Source: a virus
Reading direction: 5' to 3' (one strand)
DNA: 38,995 bases
IMG/VR virus record: IMGVR_UViG_3300044972_000830
Location: 1 to 38,995 of that record
Part shown: positions 17,566 through 24,601 of the stretch, piece after piece
Numbering within the stretch: position 1 is the stretch's first letter
How the letters are laid out: each line of letters starts with the position of its first letter
Translations under genes and position numbers: made by a program
Notes under the pieces: generated by a model
Told to the model about the DNA's origin: nothing
What the model saw: the letters and a program-made list of their open reading frames with translations, nothing else
Databases searched by the model: none

Positions 17566-18063
17566 ATGCTATTAGACTCTTACGGTAATCCGATCTTTCA
17601 AGAACACGATATTTTTAACATGCTCTACAACGGGCAGATAGAACATATTGATCAAATTTTTGCAGAGCCCACTGTTGAAGTACAAAACTTGTTTAAGAAT
17701 TTAGGAATGAGTCCTAAACATATTGATCCATCTACAGATCAACAGTTGTTTGATAAGACTAATCAATTAGATTGGTTTATACCCAAAGACTATTACCCAA
17801 ACTTAGTAGAAATGCTTTACGGAATGTGCTCTACTAAAGAGCAAACAGATCGTGTAAGCGAAGAGCTTGAAGCATTTATTCAGCACAATATGCTGGATCT
17901 GTTATATGTATTAAAGTATATTGTAGATACACTTAGGTCTAATAATGTAGTTTGGGGTGTAGGAAGAGGCAGCAGTGTAGCAAGTTATGTGCTATACTTG
18001 ATAGGCGTACATAGAATAGACAGTTTAAAATATAATTTAGACTGGCATGAATTTTTGAGATAA
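17566..18063 (+). CDS. DnaE (C-family DNA polymerase) palm fragment without catalytic Asp, 165 aa
   Basis: Residues about 80-165 follow bacterial Pol III alpha: RVSEELEAFIQ, then VVWGVGRGSSVASYVLYL, IDSLKYNL and the ending FLR, matching the GPGRGSGAGSLVAY...IDPL.Y.LLFERFL block before the active site. In DnaE the catalytic Asp-x-Asp lies just after this block; here the stop codon comes first, so no polymerase activity is expected. The GRGS nucleotide-phosphate loop (133-136) is kept. The N-terminal 80 residues are not recognised. There is no ribosome site; a sigma70-like promoter puts +1 at the ATG, suggesting a leaderless mRNA. It may be a regulator or a competitor of the host replicase, or a remnant. 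Homology is clear in pattern, function is unknown. Confidence 0.7.
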   Translation: MLLDSYGNPIFQEHDIFNMLYNGQIEHIDQIFAEPTVEVQNLFKNLGMSPKHIDPSTDQQLFDKTNQLDWFIPKDYYPNLVEMLYGMCSTKEQTDRVSEELEAFIQHNMLDLLYVLKYIVDTLRSNNVVWGVGRGSSVASYVLYLIGVHRIDSLKYNLDWHEFLR

Positions 18064-18090
18064 GTAATTATATAATGTTAGGAGATAACA

Positions 18091-18381
18091 ATGGCAAATA
18101 GTGTTTATAGAACCATGCAAGGCAAAGAAATTGACCTTGATAAATTACGTATTAAAAACGAAATGACTTTGGCGGTGGGCAATGTTAAAGTCAATGCTCG
18201 CGGTGATGAATTAGGACCTGGGGGCAAAATCATTAAAAAGCGTGAAGATGTGATGACTGAGTATCATACTCATGCAGATGCAATCCCAACTAAGGCTGCT
18301 AAACCTGTTAAAGCAGCGGCAGCACCTGTTGTCAACACCCCCGAATCAAATTTTGAAGACTTTGACTCGGAGGAAAAATGA
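18091..18381 (+). CDS. Conserved hypothetical phage protein, 96 aa
   Basis: A strong ribosome site (TTAGGAG) sits 8 nt before the ATG, and TATAAT lies at 18071-18076 without a good -35. The core RIKNEMTLAVGNVKVNARGD followed by GKIIKKRED recurs in T4-like phages; the tail is Ala/Pro/Lys-rich and ends acidic (FEDFDSEE). It overlaps the co-chaperonin gene by ATGA, which suggests coordinated synthesis. No function is known to me. Confidence 0.6.
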   Translation: MANSVYRTMQGKEIDLDKLRIKNEMTLAVGNVKVNARGDELGPGGKIIKKREDVMTEYHTHADAIPTKAAKPVKAAAAPVVNTPESNFEDFDSEEK

Positions 18382-18725
18382 GTCTAAATGTAACACGCGG
18401 CAAGATTAGACCTATCCGAGATCATGTACTGATTAGAGATATGGAATTCGGCGACGAGACCACACAATCTGGTATTGTAGTATTATCAGGTAACGGAAAA
18501 TCATCTGGCATTAAACCAAGGTGGGGTCGAGTATACGCTGTGGGTCCGGAACAATTAGATGTTAAAGTAGGCGAGTGGGTCTACATTGATCACGGTCGAT
18601 GGACTCGAGGCGTTACTATAGAAGACGAAAGTGGTGACGAAATTATCATTCGTCGAGTTGATAATAAAGATATTCTGTTATCATCGGACGAGCCGCCTAA
18701 AGACGTACTGTTTAATAGTTTATAA
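18378..18725 (+). CDS. 31: GroES/gp31-type co-chaperonin, 115 aa
   Basis: The Cpn10 order is visible: RPIRDHVLIRD strand (11-21), a mobile loop about 22-46 with the hydrophobic SGIVVLSG tip that docks on GroEL, then GRVYAVGPEQ (50-59), DVKVGEWVYID (61-71) and the C-terminal DEIIIRRVDNKDIL. In T4, gp31 replaces GroES so that host GroEL can fold the capsid protein; the length (115 versus 111 aa) fits. GGAGG precedes the ATGA overlap with the upstream gene. A bacterial GroES picked up by the phage is the alternative name for the same role. Confidence 0.88.
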   Translation: MSLNVTRGKIRPIRDHVLIRDMEFGDETTQSGIVVLSGNGKSSGIKPRWGRVYAVGPEQLDVKVGEWVYIDHGRWTRGVTIEDESGDEIIIRRVDNKDILLSSDEPPKDVLFNSL

Positions 18726-18726
18726 T

Positions 18727-19095
18727 ATGACCAATCCTTTTAGAGATCAAGAAAAGTTTATGCGAGCCAGCGATCAAACTGTTGGCGAACTAAATGCAGA
18801 GCAGTACAAACTGTATTTGTCCCTTATGGACGAAGAATGGAAAGAGCTTAAAGCAGCTCTCCTAATGGAAGACCGTGTGGAGCAGTTGGATGCTCTATTA
18901 GACTTCATTGTAGTGACCATTGGTGCAATACACAGTGGCGGCTTTGACGGCGAGGGCGGGTGGAAGGAAGTCATTGGTACTAATCTAGCCAAGATCGACA
19001 AAGAGACTGGCAAGGTTCGTAAGCGTGAGGACGGTAAGGTATTGAAACCCGTGGGGTGGGTGCCGCCGGAGTTGGCTCCATTTGTGAGCAAATAA
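18727..19095 (+). CDS. MazG-like all-alpha nucleotide pyrophosphohydrolase, 122 aa
   Basis: The ATG at 18727, 1 bp after the co-chaperonin stop, is preferred to an upstream start lying inside that gene. The MazG/PRA-PH signature is present: EEWKE (36-40) and ExxD (52-55) followed by ALLDFIVVTIG, and the C-terminal NLAKID..GKVRKREDGKV...GWVPPEL that is common in phage members. Such enzymes hydrolyse (d)NTPs or aberrant nucleotides to monophosphates using Mg2+. In phage it may feed dNMPs for DNA synthesis or alter nucleotide alarmones; the substrate is not visible. It ends the block before a terminator. Confidence 0.75.
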   Translation: MTNPFRDQEKFMRASDQTVGELNAEQYKLYLSLMDEEWKELKAALLMEDRVEQLDALLDFIVVTIGAIHSGGFDGEGGWKEVIGTNLAKIDKETGKVRKREDGKVLKPVGWVPPELAPFVSK

Positions 19096-19098
19096 CTC

Positions 19099-19127
19099 AA
19101 AGGGACTAGACAGTCCCTTTCTTTTTC
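19099..19127 (+). terminator. Rho-independent terminator
   Basis: A 9-bp stem AAAGGGACT / AGTCCCTTT (19099-19107 and 19112-19120) with loop AGAC is followed by CTTTTTC. It ends the co-chaperonin/MazG unit and overlaps the -35 of the next promoter. Confidence 0.85.
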
Positions 19128-19135
19128 TGTATAAT
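19107..19135 (+). promoter_or_regulatory. Sigma70-like promoter for the gp44 unit
   Basis: TAGACA (19107-19112), a 17-nt spacer and a perfect TATAAT (19130-19135). The -35 lies in the loop and 3' arm of the terminator. The expected +1 is about 19142, directly on the AAAGGA ribosome site of the 55-aa ORF. Confidence 0.65.
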
Positions 19136-19153
19136 ACTATAAAAGGATATTAT

Positions 19154-19321
19154 ATGGAAATACAACCTAAAGATATAAGCCGGGGACATTTTTATGTCAG
19201 CCTTGCAAAAAGCGCACTACGAGTCGTTGCAGGTGGCAATTTAGTTATAGGCAATTTGTTTTGGGCAGGAACATTTTTAATTCTTGCCGAAGTATTGGGT
19301 GTAGTTGAAGAGTTAGTGTAA
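19154..19321 (+). CDS. Small membrane-type protein, 55 aa
   Basis: ATG at 19154 has AAAAGGA 7 nt upstream and follows a good promoter, so this short frame is probably real. It reads MEIQPKDISRGHF..., with a hydrophobic stretch LVIGNLFWAGTFLILAEVLG at about 30-49 that could span a membrane. It overlaps the next ORF as TAATG. No family is recognised; it may be an early host-takeover peptide, which is speculation. Confidence 0.55.
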   Translation: MEIQPKDISRGHFYVSLAKSALRVVAGGNLVIGNLFWAGTFLILAEVLGVVEELV

Positions 19322-19458
19322 TGTGGCGAGTTAGATATTATATGGTTGGCGGAACGAGGACAACAAAATTGTTTCCTACACTAACGGAAGCTACACATTT
19401 TGTAGTATATAAAATCCGCGCCTGCGATGTTTACGAATTTATAAAGGTCAAAGAATGA
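19321..19458 (+). CDS. Tiny ORF coupled to gp44, 45 aa
   Basis: ATG 19321 overlaps the previous stop, and its TGA stop overlaps the gp44 ATG, so the three are stitched together. The product (MWRVRYYMVGG, KLFPTLTEATHF, VYEFIKVKE) looks like one small beta-alpha-beta unit of the kind often found in T4-like phages. No known function; tight coupling on both sides is the main support. Confidence 0.5.
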   Translation: MWRVRYYMVGGTRTTKLFPTLTEATHFVVYKIRACDVYEFIKVKE

Positions 19459-20369
19459 AAGAACTATGGGTAGAAAAATACCGTCCTGCAACAGTTGACG
19501 GGTATGTGTTTAGAGACAATCATCAACGAGAGCAAGTACAAAGCTGGATCAAGCAAGGTACTATTCCGCATTTGCTGTTTAGTGGCAATGCTGGTATTGG
19601 CAAAACAACACTGGCAAAGATCTTGTTTAATGAACTTGAGATTCAAGATTTAGATATCTTAGAAATTAATGCATCACGTACTAACTCAGTCGAAGACGTT
19701 CGTGACAAGATTATAAACTTTGTACAGATGATTCCATTCGGAGACTTTAAGGTAGTATTACTAGATGAAGCAGATTACTTATCGCCCAATGCACAAGCAG
19801 CCTTACGAGGCGTCATGGAAGAATACCATACGACCGCTCGCTTTATTCTTACTTGCAACTATCCTAATAGGATTATCCCTGCTATCCATAGTCGCTGTCA
19901 GGGATTCCACATTGAGCGAGTTGACGTTACTGAATTTACTGCTCGTGTTGCTACTATTCTTGTTGAAGAGAACGTAGAGTTTGATCTTGACACACTGGAT
20001 ACGTTTGTCAAAGCAACCTACCCAGACTTGCGTAAATGTATTAATACTGTGCAGATGAACAGCTTAGAAGGCAAACTGCATACTCCTGAAAAGGGCGACA
20101 CTGGCGAACAAGACTATAAGCTAGAAATGGTTGAGCTTTTTAAGAAAGGCAAAATCTCAGAAGCACGTAAACTTGTATGCGGACAAGCCCGTCCAGAGGA
20201 GATGGAGGAAATCTATCGCTGGTTGTATGACAACGTTACTATCTTTGGCAATGAAGCCTTACAAGAAAAAGCTATCCTTATTATCAAGCAAGGACTAGTT
20301 GATCATACCTTAGTTAGTGATCCTGAAATCAACTTGGCTGCTACGCTGATTAGATTATCGCATCTATGA
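19455..20369 (+). CDS. 44: Sliding clamp loader ATPase (gp44-like, RFC small-subunit family), 304 aa
   Basis: The AAA+ signature is complete: VEKYRPATVDGYV (6-18), Walker A GNAGIGKT (44-51), Walker B VLLDEAD (101-107) and the SRC motif with the arginine finger (146-148). The second half contains the helical lid and collar. In T4, four gp44 plus one gp62 load the gp45 clamp on DNA for replication and for late transcription. Here no gp62 gene follows; dCMP deaminase overlaps by 4 bp instead. The start is set by overlap and AAAGG upstream. Confidence 0.92.
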   Translation: MKELWVEKYRPATVDGYVFRDNHQREQVQSWIKQGTIPHLLFSGNAGIGKTTLAKILFNELEIQDLDILEINASRTNSVEDVRDKIINFVQMIPFGDFKVVLLDEADYLSPNAQAALRGVMEEYHTTARFILTCNYPNRIIPAIHSRCQGFHIERVDVTEFTARVATILVEENVEFDLDTLDTFVKATYPDLRKCINTVQMNSLEGKLHTPEKGDTGEQDYKLEMVELFKKGKISEARKLVCGQARPEEMEEIYRWLYDNVTIFGNEALQEKAILIIKQGLVDHTLVSDPEINLAATLIRLSHL

Positions 20370-20887
20370 AGGAAAAGTTAAAACTAGCATACATGAAAAC
20401 TGCGGAGACATTCGCAGAGCTAAGTCATGCTCGAAGACTACACGTTGGTGCTATTGTAGTCAAGGATGATAGAATTATTTCTATTGGATACAATGGTATG
20501 CCAGCTGGTTGGGATAACAACTGTGAAAATGTAGAATGGTGTAGTGCTGGCGGATGGCTAAGTGCAGAAGAGATTATAGAAGGGTGGCCATACGAAGGTA
20601 CTTACTTAGATACCGATGGCAATGAAATGCAGGGTCGCTATCGATTAAAAACAAAACCAGAGGTGCTTCATGCTGAAACTAATGCCATTGCGAAACTTGC
20701 TAAGTCTAACGAATCTGGTATGGGTGCTACTATGTTTATTACCCATGCTCCATGTTTGGACTGTGCCAAACTTATCTACCAAAGTGGTATTAGCAGTGTT
20801 CTATATAGGAACTCTTATAGGGATACTGGTGGCATCACGTTTCTCGAACGATCAGGGATCGAAGTAAGACAAATAGGAGATGAGTAA
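20366..20887 (+). CDS. cd: dCMP deaminase, 173 aa
   Basis: The zinc site of the cytidine/deoxycytidylate deaminase family is present: His102-Ala-Glu104 (HAETNA) and PC..C with Cys130 and Cys133 (APCLDC). HARRLHVGAIVVKDD and GYNGMPAG match the dCMP deaminase N-terminal half, with a 50-residue insertion (50-98, Cys53 and Cys59) as in the T4 enzyme, which binds a second zinc and dCTP/dTTP. It converts dCMP to dUMP for dTTP supply. ATGA overlap with gp44 and TAATG with the next gene show one operon. Confidence 0.9.
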   Translation: MKEKLKLAYMKTAETFAELSHARRLHVGAIVVKDDRIISIGYNGMPAGWDNNCENVEWCSAGGWLSAEEIIEGWPYEGTYLDTDGNEMQGRYRLKTKPEVLHAETNAIAKLAKSNESGMGATMFITHAPCLDCAKLIYQSGISSVLYRNSYRDTGGITFLERSGIEVRQIGDE

Positions 20888-21660
20888 TGTGGCCATTTAA
20901 AAAGAAAGAAAATTATCAAATATTTTTTGAATGTGAAGATTGGGCTGTTAGAAAATACGCACCTGTTCAATTAGCAAAGAATTTCATGCCTACCGCATTT
21001 AAGAATATGCCTACGTTTTTAAACAAAGCTGATCATATGATTGACCGTATGAAAACTGTTAAAGCATGCCCCGGAATAATAGATTATTGCTCTGCAGGAT
21101 TTGTTATACCAGCATGGTGTGACATTGAGCTTATTCCTACAGACGATGGCAAACAAGTAATTGCACGATATAGTCATCCTAAATTTAATCATGCAGTTCA
21201 TCCGCCAGAGACATTACAAGACTTATTGATTAATAAGTTTAGTGTAAGAACCGCAGTAAAATTAGACAACCCATGGGCTATGTGGGCAGCAGAAGGATAT
21301 AGCCTGATGTACTTGCCTATGTATTACTACGACGACACCCGAAATTGGGAGGCAGTTCCCGGGTGGGCTGATCACGACCTCGGGGCAGTTAGAAATCCAG
21401 TTAATATAATGTTAAAAGAAATTAAGTATACTAAGATTTCTATGGGAGAACCTCTTGTTCAAGTAGTTCCTATTAAACGAGAAACTATTACTGCATATAC
21501 CGGAAAACTAAGCGAAGTTGCTATTGAAAGACAGCATGGATTATCATTCTTACTTAATATGACATTTAACGGATGGCTCAAATATGTGAGACACAAAAAA
21601 TCTTACAACATCGATGCGCATGATGTTGAATTACCAGTAGAAGTAAAAAAAGGGCCCTGA
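20887..21660 (+). CDS. Uncharacterised phage protein, possibly DUF6065-like, 257 aa
   Basis: It starts at a TAATG overlap with dCMP deaminase and ends at a bidirectional terminator. Sequence marks are the aromatic LPMYYYDDTRNWEAVPGW stretch (about 140-158), HDLGAVRNPVNIML, and IKYTKISMGEPLVQVVPIKR (about 178-198). The last two resemble a family of unknown function found in T4-like phages and some bacteria (my best match is DUF6065, from memory). No signal peptide, membrane helix or known catalytic motif was seen. Its operon suggests a role in replication or host metabolism, but this is inference. Confidence 0.6.
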   Translation: MWPFKKKENYQIFFECEDWAVRKYAPVQLAKNFMPTAFKNMPTFLNKADHMIDRMKTVKACPGIIDYCSAGFVIPAWCDIELIPTDDGKQVIARYSHPKFNHAVHPPETLQDLLINKFSVRTAVKLDNPWAMWAAEGYSLMYLPMYYYDDTRNWEAVPGWADHDLGAVRNPVNIMLKEIKYTKISMGEPLVQVVPIKRETITAYTGKLSEVAIERQHGLSFLLNMTFNGWLKYVRHKKSYNIDAHDVELPVEVKKGP

Positions 21661-21674
21661 GGCCCTTTTGTTTA
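21645..21674. terminator. Bidirectional rho-independent terminator
   Basis: Stem AAGGGCC / GGCCCTT (21650-21656 and 21661-21667) with loop CTGA. A T-rich run follows on the + strand and an A run (21645-21651) precedes it, so it works in both directions between the convergent genes ending at 21660 and 21672. Confidence 0.88.
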
Positions 21675-22394
21675 ATCGTCACCGTAAAGGTCTAGTACCT
21701 CCTTAACGGCATTGTGTCGTTCGATATCACTACTATCAAAACGCACAATATCAATGTGAGATAACTTACGTCCTTCAATCTTGCCGATGAAGTCTATAAG
21801 TCCATTGTCTTTTAATCTGTCTGCTTGGTTTAAGTCGCCAGTTACTACCATTTTAGAGTTTTCTCCTAGGCGGGTTAGTAGCATTTTCATCTGGTTCTGA
21901 GTTGCATTCTGCATTTCGTCCGCAATAATGTAAGCATTCTTAAACGTGCGGCCGCGCATATATGCAAGTGGGCTTATTTCTATAATGCCTTCTTCTAGCA
22001 TCGATTCGATTTCCTTAGTTAGATAATATTCTCCTAATACATCGAAGATTGGTCTTGTCCATGGCGCCATCTTTTCATTTAGCGTACCAGGTAAGAATCC
22101 TAAATCCTCATCAACAGAAACGGCAGGTCTCGTGACTATAATCCTATCAACTTTACCTTCTTGATAAAGTTTGATTCCCATTTGAACAGCCAACAAGGTT
22201 TTACCTGTACCAGCAGGTCCGACGGCAAACAAGATATTCTTGTTGTCATCGTTGAGCTTGAATAGATAAGATTCTTGGTGTTTATTGCGAGGTAACAGGT
22301 TTACACGCTGTTTTTTCGCAGGTTTGTGTGCATGGAAATCAATTACATTCACATCTGAAGTAAAACGTTTTTTCACTCGATTGTTTTTACTCAT
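21672..22394 (-). CDS. phoH: PhoH-like ATPase, 240 aa
   Basis: Walker A GPAGTGKT (59-66), RPAVSVDEDLGFLPG, and Walker B AYIIADEMQN (154-163) followed by QMKMLLTRLG and VVTGDLNQ define the phage PhoH family, an RNA-helicase-related ATPase of uncertain role that is frequent in aquatic phages. I chose the ATG at 22394 because GGGAGA lies 8 nt upstream on this strand; an in-frame ATG 11 codons earlier lacks such a site. It is one of two - strand genes and is divergent from the 22551 unit, so it is under separate control. Confidence 0.9.
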   Translation of the reverse strand: MSKNNRVKKRFTSDVNVIDFHAHKPAKKQRVNLLPRNKHQESYLFKLNDDNKNILFAVGPAGTGKTLLAVQMGIKLYQEGKVDRIIVTRPAVSVDEDLGFLPGTLNEKMAPWTRPIFDVLGEYYLTKEIESMLEEGIIEISPLAYMRGRTFKNAYIIADEMQNATQNQMKMLLTRLGENSKMVVTGDLNQADRLKDNGLIDFIGKIEGRKLSHIDIVRFDSSDIERHNAVKEVLDLYGDD

Positions 22395-22464
22395 TAAGTA
22401 TCTCCCACTTTTAGTAAAGCAGGACATGTAGCGACCGCCTCAGTAACTACAGAGGTCCTACACT

Positions 22465-22493
22465 ATTACTTAGTCATTTTGGACTAAAGTAAA
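22465..22493 (-). promoter_or_regulatory. Putative phoH promoter with inverted repeat in the spacer
   Basis: On the - strand TTTACT (22493-22488) and AGTAAT (22470-22465) are 17 nt apart, each 4 of 6 to consensus. The spacer is an inverted repeat TTAGTC-N6-GACTAA (22470-22487), a possible operator. A weak CCTC/GAGG hairpin lies in the leader at about 22438-22456. Confidence 0.35.
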
Positions 22494-22517
22494 CTGACAA
22501 CATATGATTTAAAACCT

Positions 22518-22525
22518 GCTAAATA
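22518..22525 (+). promoter_or_regulatory. T4-like late promoter box
   Basis: GCTAAATA ends 25 nt before the ATG at 22551, with GGGAA as ribosome site. It faces away from phoH and would drive the 22551-24819 operon late. Confidence 0.5.
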
Positions 22526-22550
22526 AGAGTAGAACCTTCTGGGAATAACT

Positions 22551-23102
22551 ATGCACGATATACTTGACGTTATTAAAAACGTAGAATCAATTTACAGCAC
22601 TAATTCTAGCCTAAGCACACTCAAAGACTTTGAGCGTGTTCTAGACGAAATGAATATGTACGTATATAAAAACTGGGCCGATGGAGAACTAGCTTCGGGA
22701 CCTAAAGTTGATCGTCACTGGGTAACTGCTAGTTTTATGTGGCCACGTGAGAAAATGCCCGATCCTATGGCAGCTAAACGCTTAATTGACTACGGATGCC
22801 GTGTACGCTACGAAAAAACACGACTACTAGAACCACGTAAGGTTAAAACACCAGACGACTTTCGTCCAGGTACCCGTAAAGGCAAGTTAGATCATACACC
22901 AGTATGGTTAGTTGAAATTACCATGCCTAAAACATTAGTCGAAGACATTTACAATGGATATATGACAAAAATGAAAGAAAGTATGGGCATTGGGCGTAAT
23001 GCCAATGTTGATTCAGCACCGCCACAGGCAGCAGATCAAGCAGCAGTGGCAGCACCAGCACCAGTAGCACCAGCAGGGGGAGAAGCAAATGCACCAACTT
23101 AA
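22551..23102 (+). CDS. Conserved T4-like phage protein of unknown function, 183 aa
   Basis: The protein has a helical N-terminus (LKDFERVLDEMNMYVYKNW), then a conserved-looking core KVDRHWVTASFMWPREKMPDPM, AAKRLIDYGC, DDFRPGTRKGKLDHTPVWLVEI and a Pro/Ala/Gln-rich tail. I recognise the core as recurrent in T4-like phages of aquatic bacteria, but not its role. It is the first gene behind a late-type promoter and overlaps the next gene by 14 bp, so the pair may act together in the virion or in DNA handling. The C-terminal low-complexity tail could be flexible. Confidence 0.62.
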   Translation: MHDILDVIKNVESIYSTNSSLSTLKDFERVLDEMNMYVYKNWADGELASGPKVDRHWVTASFMWPREKMPDPMAAKRLIDYGCRVRYEKTRLLEPRKVKTPDDFRPGTRKGKLDHTPVWLVEITMPKTLVEDIYNGYMTKMKESMGIGRNANVDSAPPQAADQAAVAAPAPVAPAGGEANAPT

Positions 23103-23823
23103 TGAAGGACTAACTGCAGGCGATCTTCGCATGTTAGTTGATAATATTTTTGAAATTGATAGTTATTCTAGCAAGATGGGCGAAGATAAAGATATTGTAG
23201 TGTTAGCATTTACAGTAAAAAGTCAACGACCTTCTGATGATCTTGTTGACTTTATAGAAAACGGATATGATTTTGTTCTTGATGCAGATGCTAGTCCAGG
23301 TGAACTAAGTGACGGCAAATACAAAGTGTTTGTGGAAATTGAACGTAATCGTCGTATTGCAGAACAAATCGTAGAATTATTAAACGGTATAGGATTACTT
23401 GCTAATATAGATGATTTTAAATTTAGATATTATAAGAGTTTTAATAGCATTGATGCTGATGAACAAAACTTAGATCAAACAGTGCCTAAGACTAAAGATG
23501 ATTATGAAATTAGTATCCAAGAAAATGTAATGAACAACTTTAGCAACTTCTTTGGTCGTAGTTACTTAGAGCAGGTAAACGTTGATCACGACGATATTGT
23601 ATTCCAAAAGAAGTTTTCGGGACCATTGCGTATGCGTATTGCAGACTTTGGAACAAAAGCTGAAGTCTATGATAATATTGTTGGACCAATTATGTTAGAA
23701 GGTAACTCAATGAGTGAGATCATGTTCTTTACTAAGTATGTAGGCAACTATAATATTACCAAAGTTGGCGATAAGTTTGTCTTTGAAAACGGTAAACATG
23801 CCGTTGCGTTGGAGAAAGTCTAA
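23089..23823 (+). CDS. Conserved phage protein, partner of the preceding gene, 244 aa
   Basis: GGGGGAG 6 nt upstream, inside the preceding gene, marks the start. The product is a soluble alpha/beta protein with acidic character (AGDLRMLVDNIFEIDSYSSK, YKSFNSIDADEQNL, FQKKFSGPLRMRIADFG). It looks like a paired family with the upstream gene in T4-like phages, but no motif gives a reaction. It overlaps the spanin-like gene by TAATG. Confidence 0.6.
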   Translation: MHQLNEGLTAGDLRMLVDNIFEIDSYSSKMGEDKDIVVLAFTVKSQRPSDDLVDFIENGYDFVLDADASPGELSDGKYKVFVEIERNRRIAEQIVELLNGIGLLANIDDFKFRYYKSFNSIDADEQNLDQTVPKTKDDYEISIQENVMNNFSNFFGRSYLEQVNVDHDDIVFQKKFSGPLRMRIADFGTKAEVYDNIVGPIMLEGNSMSEIMFFTKYVGNYNITKVGDKFVFENGKHAVALEKV

Positions 23824-24338
23824 TGTGGCAATTTCAATGGATGTTAGGTCTTTTACCTGAGTGGTTATGGACTACATTGCTAGTAGCTAGCATAGTAGGA
23901 TTATTATCAGCGTGGCTACTAAAGCGCATACCTTTTGTTAGTCAGTATAGATTTCCTATACAGGCTGTTAGTGTTGCCAGCTTGTTAGTTAGCGTATGGT
24001 TTATAAGTGCTAACAGTACTAATGCAATATGGGAAGCTAAGATCAAAGACCTAGAAGACAAGGTTAAACTAGCAGAAGAAGCTGCTAATACTAAGAATGT
24101 AGAGATTCAAGAAAAGGTTGTTACAAAGACCAAAGTGATTAAAGAAAAGGGTCAAGACATTATCAAATATGTTGATAGATGGAACACTAAAGACGTAATC
24201 AAAGAAGTTGAAGGTCCTGAAAGAATTAGACGAGAAGAAGTGATCAAATACATTGAAAACTGTCCTGTTCCTAAGGAAATGATAGATATACATAATCAAG
24301 CTACAGAATTAAACAAAGCAGCAGAGGGTAAGAAATGA
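23823..24338 (+). CDS. Inner-membrane spanin-like protein (Rz-type), 171 aa
   Basis: Two membrane spans (about 12-34 and 46-64) are followed by a long charged coiled coil (about 68-130, AKIKDLEDKVKLAEEAANTK) and a periplasmic-type tail IKYIENCPVPKEMIDIHNQA. Inner-membrane spanins combine a membrane anchor with a periplasmic coiled coil and are followed by a small lipoprotein; that is what the next overlapping gene encodes. Classical Rz has one span, so the extra span is odd. Its job would be fusion of inner and outer membranes at lysis. This is inference from architecture and order. Confidence 0.6.
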   Translation: MWQFQWMLGLLPEWLWTTLLVASIVGLLSAWLLKRIPFVSQYRFPIQAVSVASLLVSVWFISANSTNAIWEAKIKDLEDKVKLAEEAANTKNVEIQEKVVTKTKVIKEKGQDIIKYVDRWNTKDVIKEVEGPERIRREEVIKYIENCPVPKEMIDIHNQATELNKAAEGKK

Positions 24339-24601
24339 ATTACCTTGCTATACTTTTAACTACATTATTAGTTGCATGTTCAACTCCTGTACCCGTTAAA
24401 CCTAAGTTTCCAGAAGCACCGCAGGCATTAAAAGAAAAATGCGAGCAGTTGAGAAAAATTGAAGGTGACAAAGTAGCAATAACAGAAATGTTAAAGGTTG
24501 TAATACACAACTATACCTTATATTACGAATGTTCAACTAAAGTAGAAGGTTGGCAAGAGTGGTATGATACACAAAAGAAAATATACGAGAGCATAAAATG
24601 A
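24335..24601 (+). CDS. Outer-membrane spanin-like lipoprotein (Rz1-type), 88 aa
   Basis: The lipobox LVAC (12-15) follows a short hydrophobic signal, and the mature part begins with a Pro-rich stretch STPVPVKPKFPEAP as in o-spanins, then helices with two further Cys. The gene overlaps its partner by ATGA. Acylation at Cys15 would put it in the outer membrane facing the periplasm. It is longer than lambda Rz1, so another lipoprotein function cannot be excluded. Confidence 0.6.
   Translation: MNYLAILLTTLLVACSTPVPVKPKFPEAPQALKEKCEQLRKIEGDKVAITEMLKVVIHNYTLYYECSTKVEGWQEWYDTQKKIYESIK

Noticed and set aside
18071-18076. TATAAT as promoter of the 18091 gene
   Set aside because: No -35 at 16-18 nt, so it was noted only in the gene entry.
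22395-22427. Eleven extra N-terminal residues on PhoH
   Set aside because: The upstream ATG lacks a ribosome site, while GGGAGA is well placed for ATG 22394.
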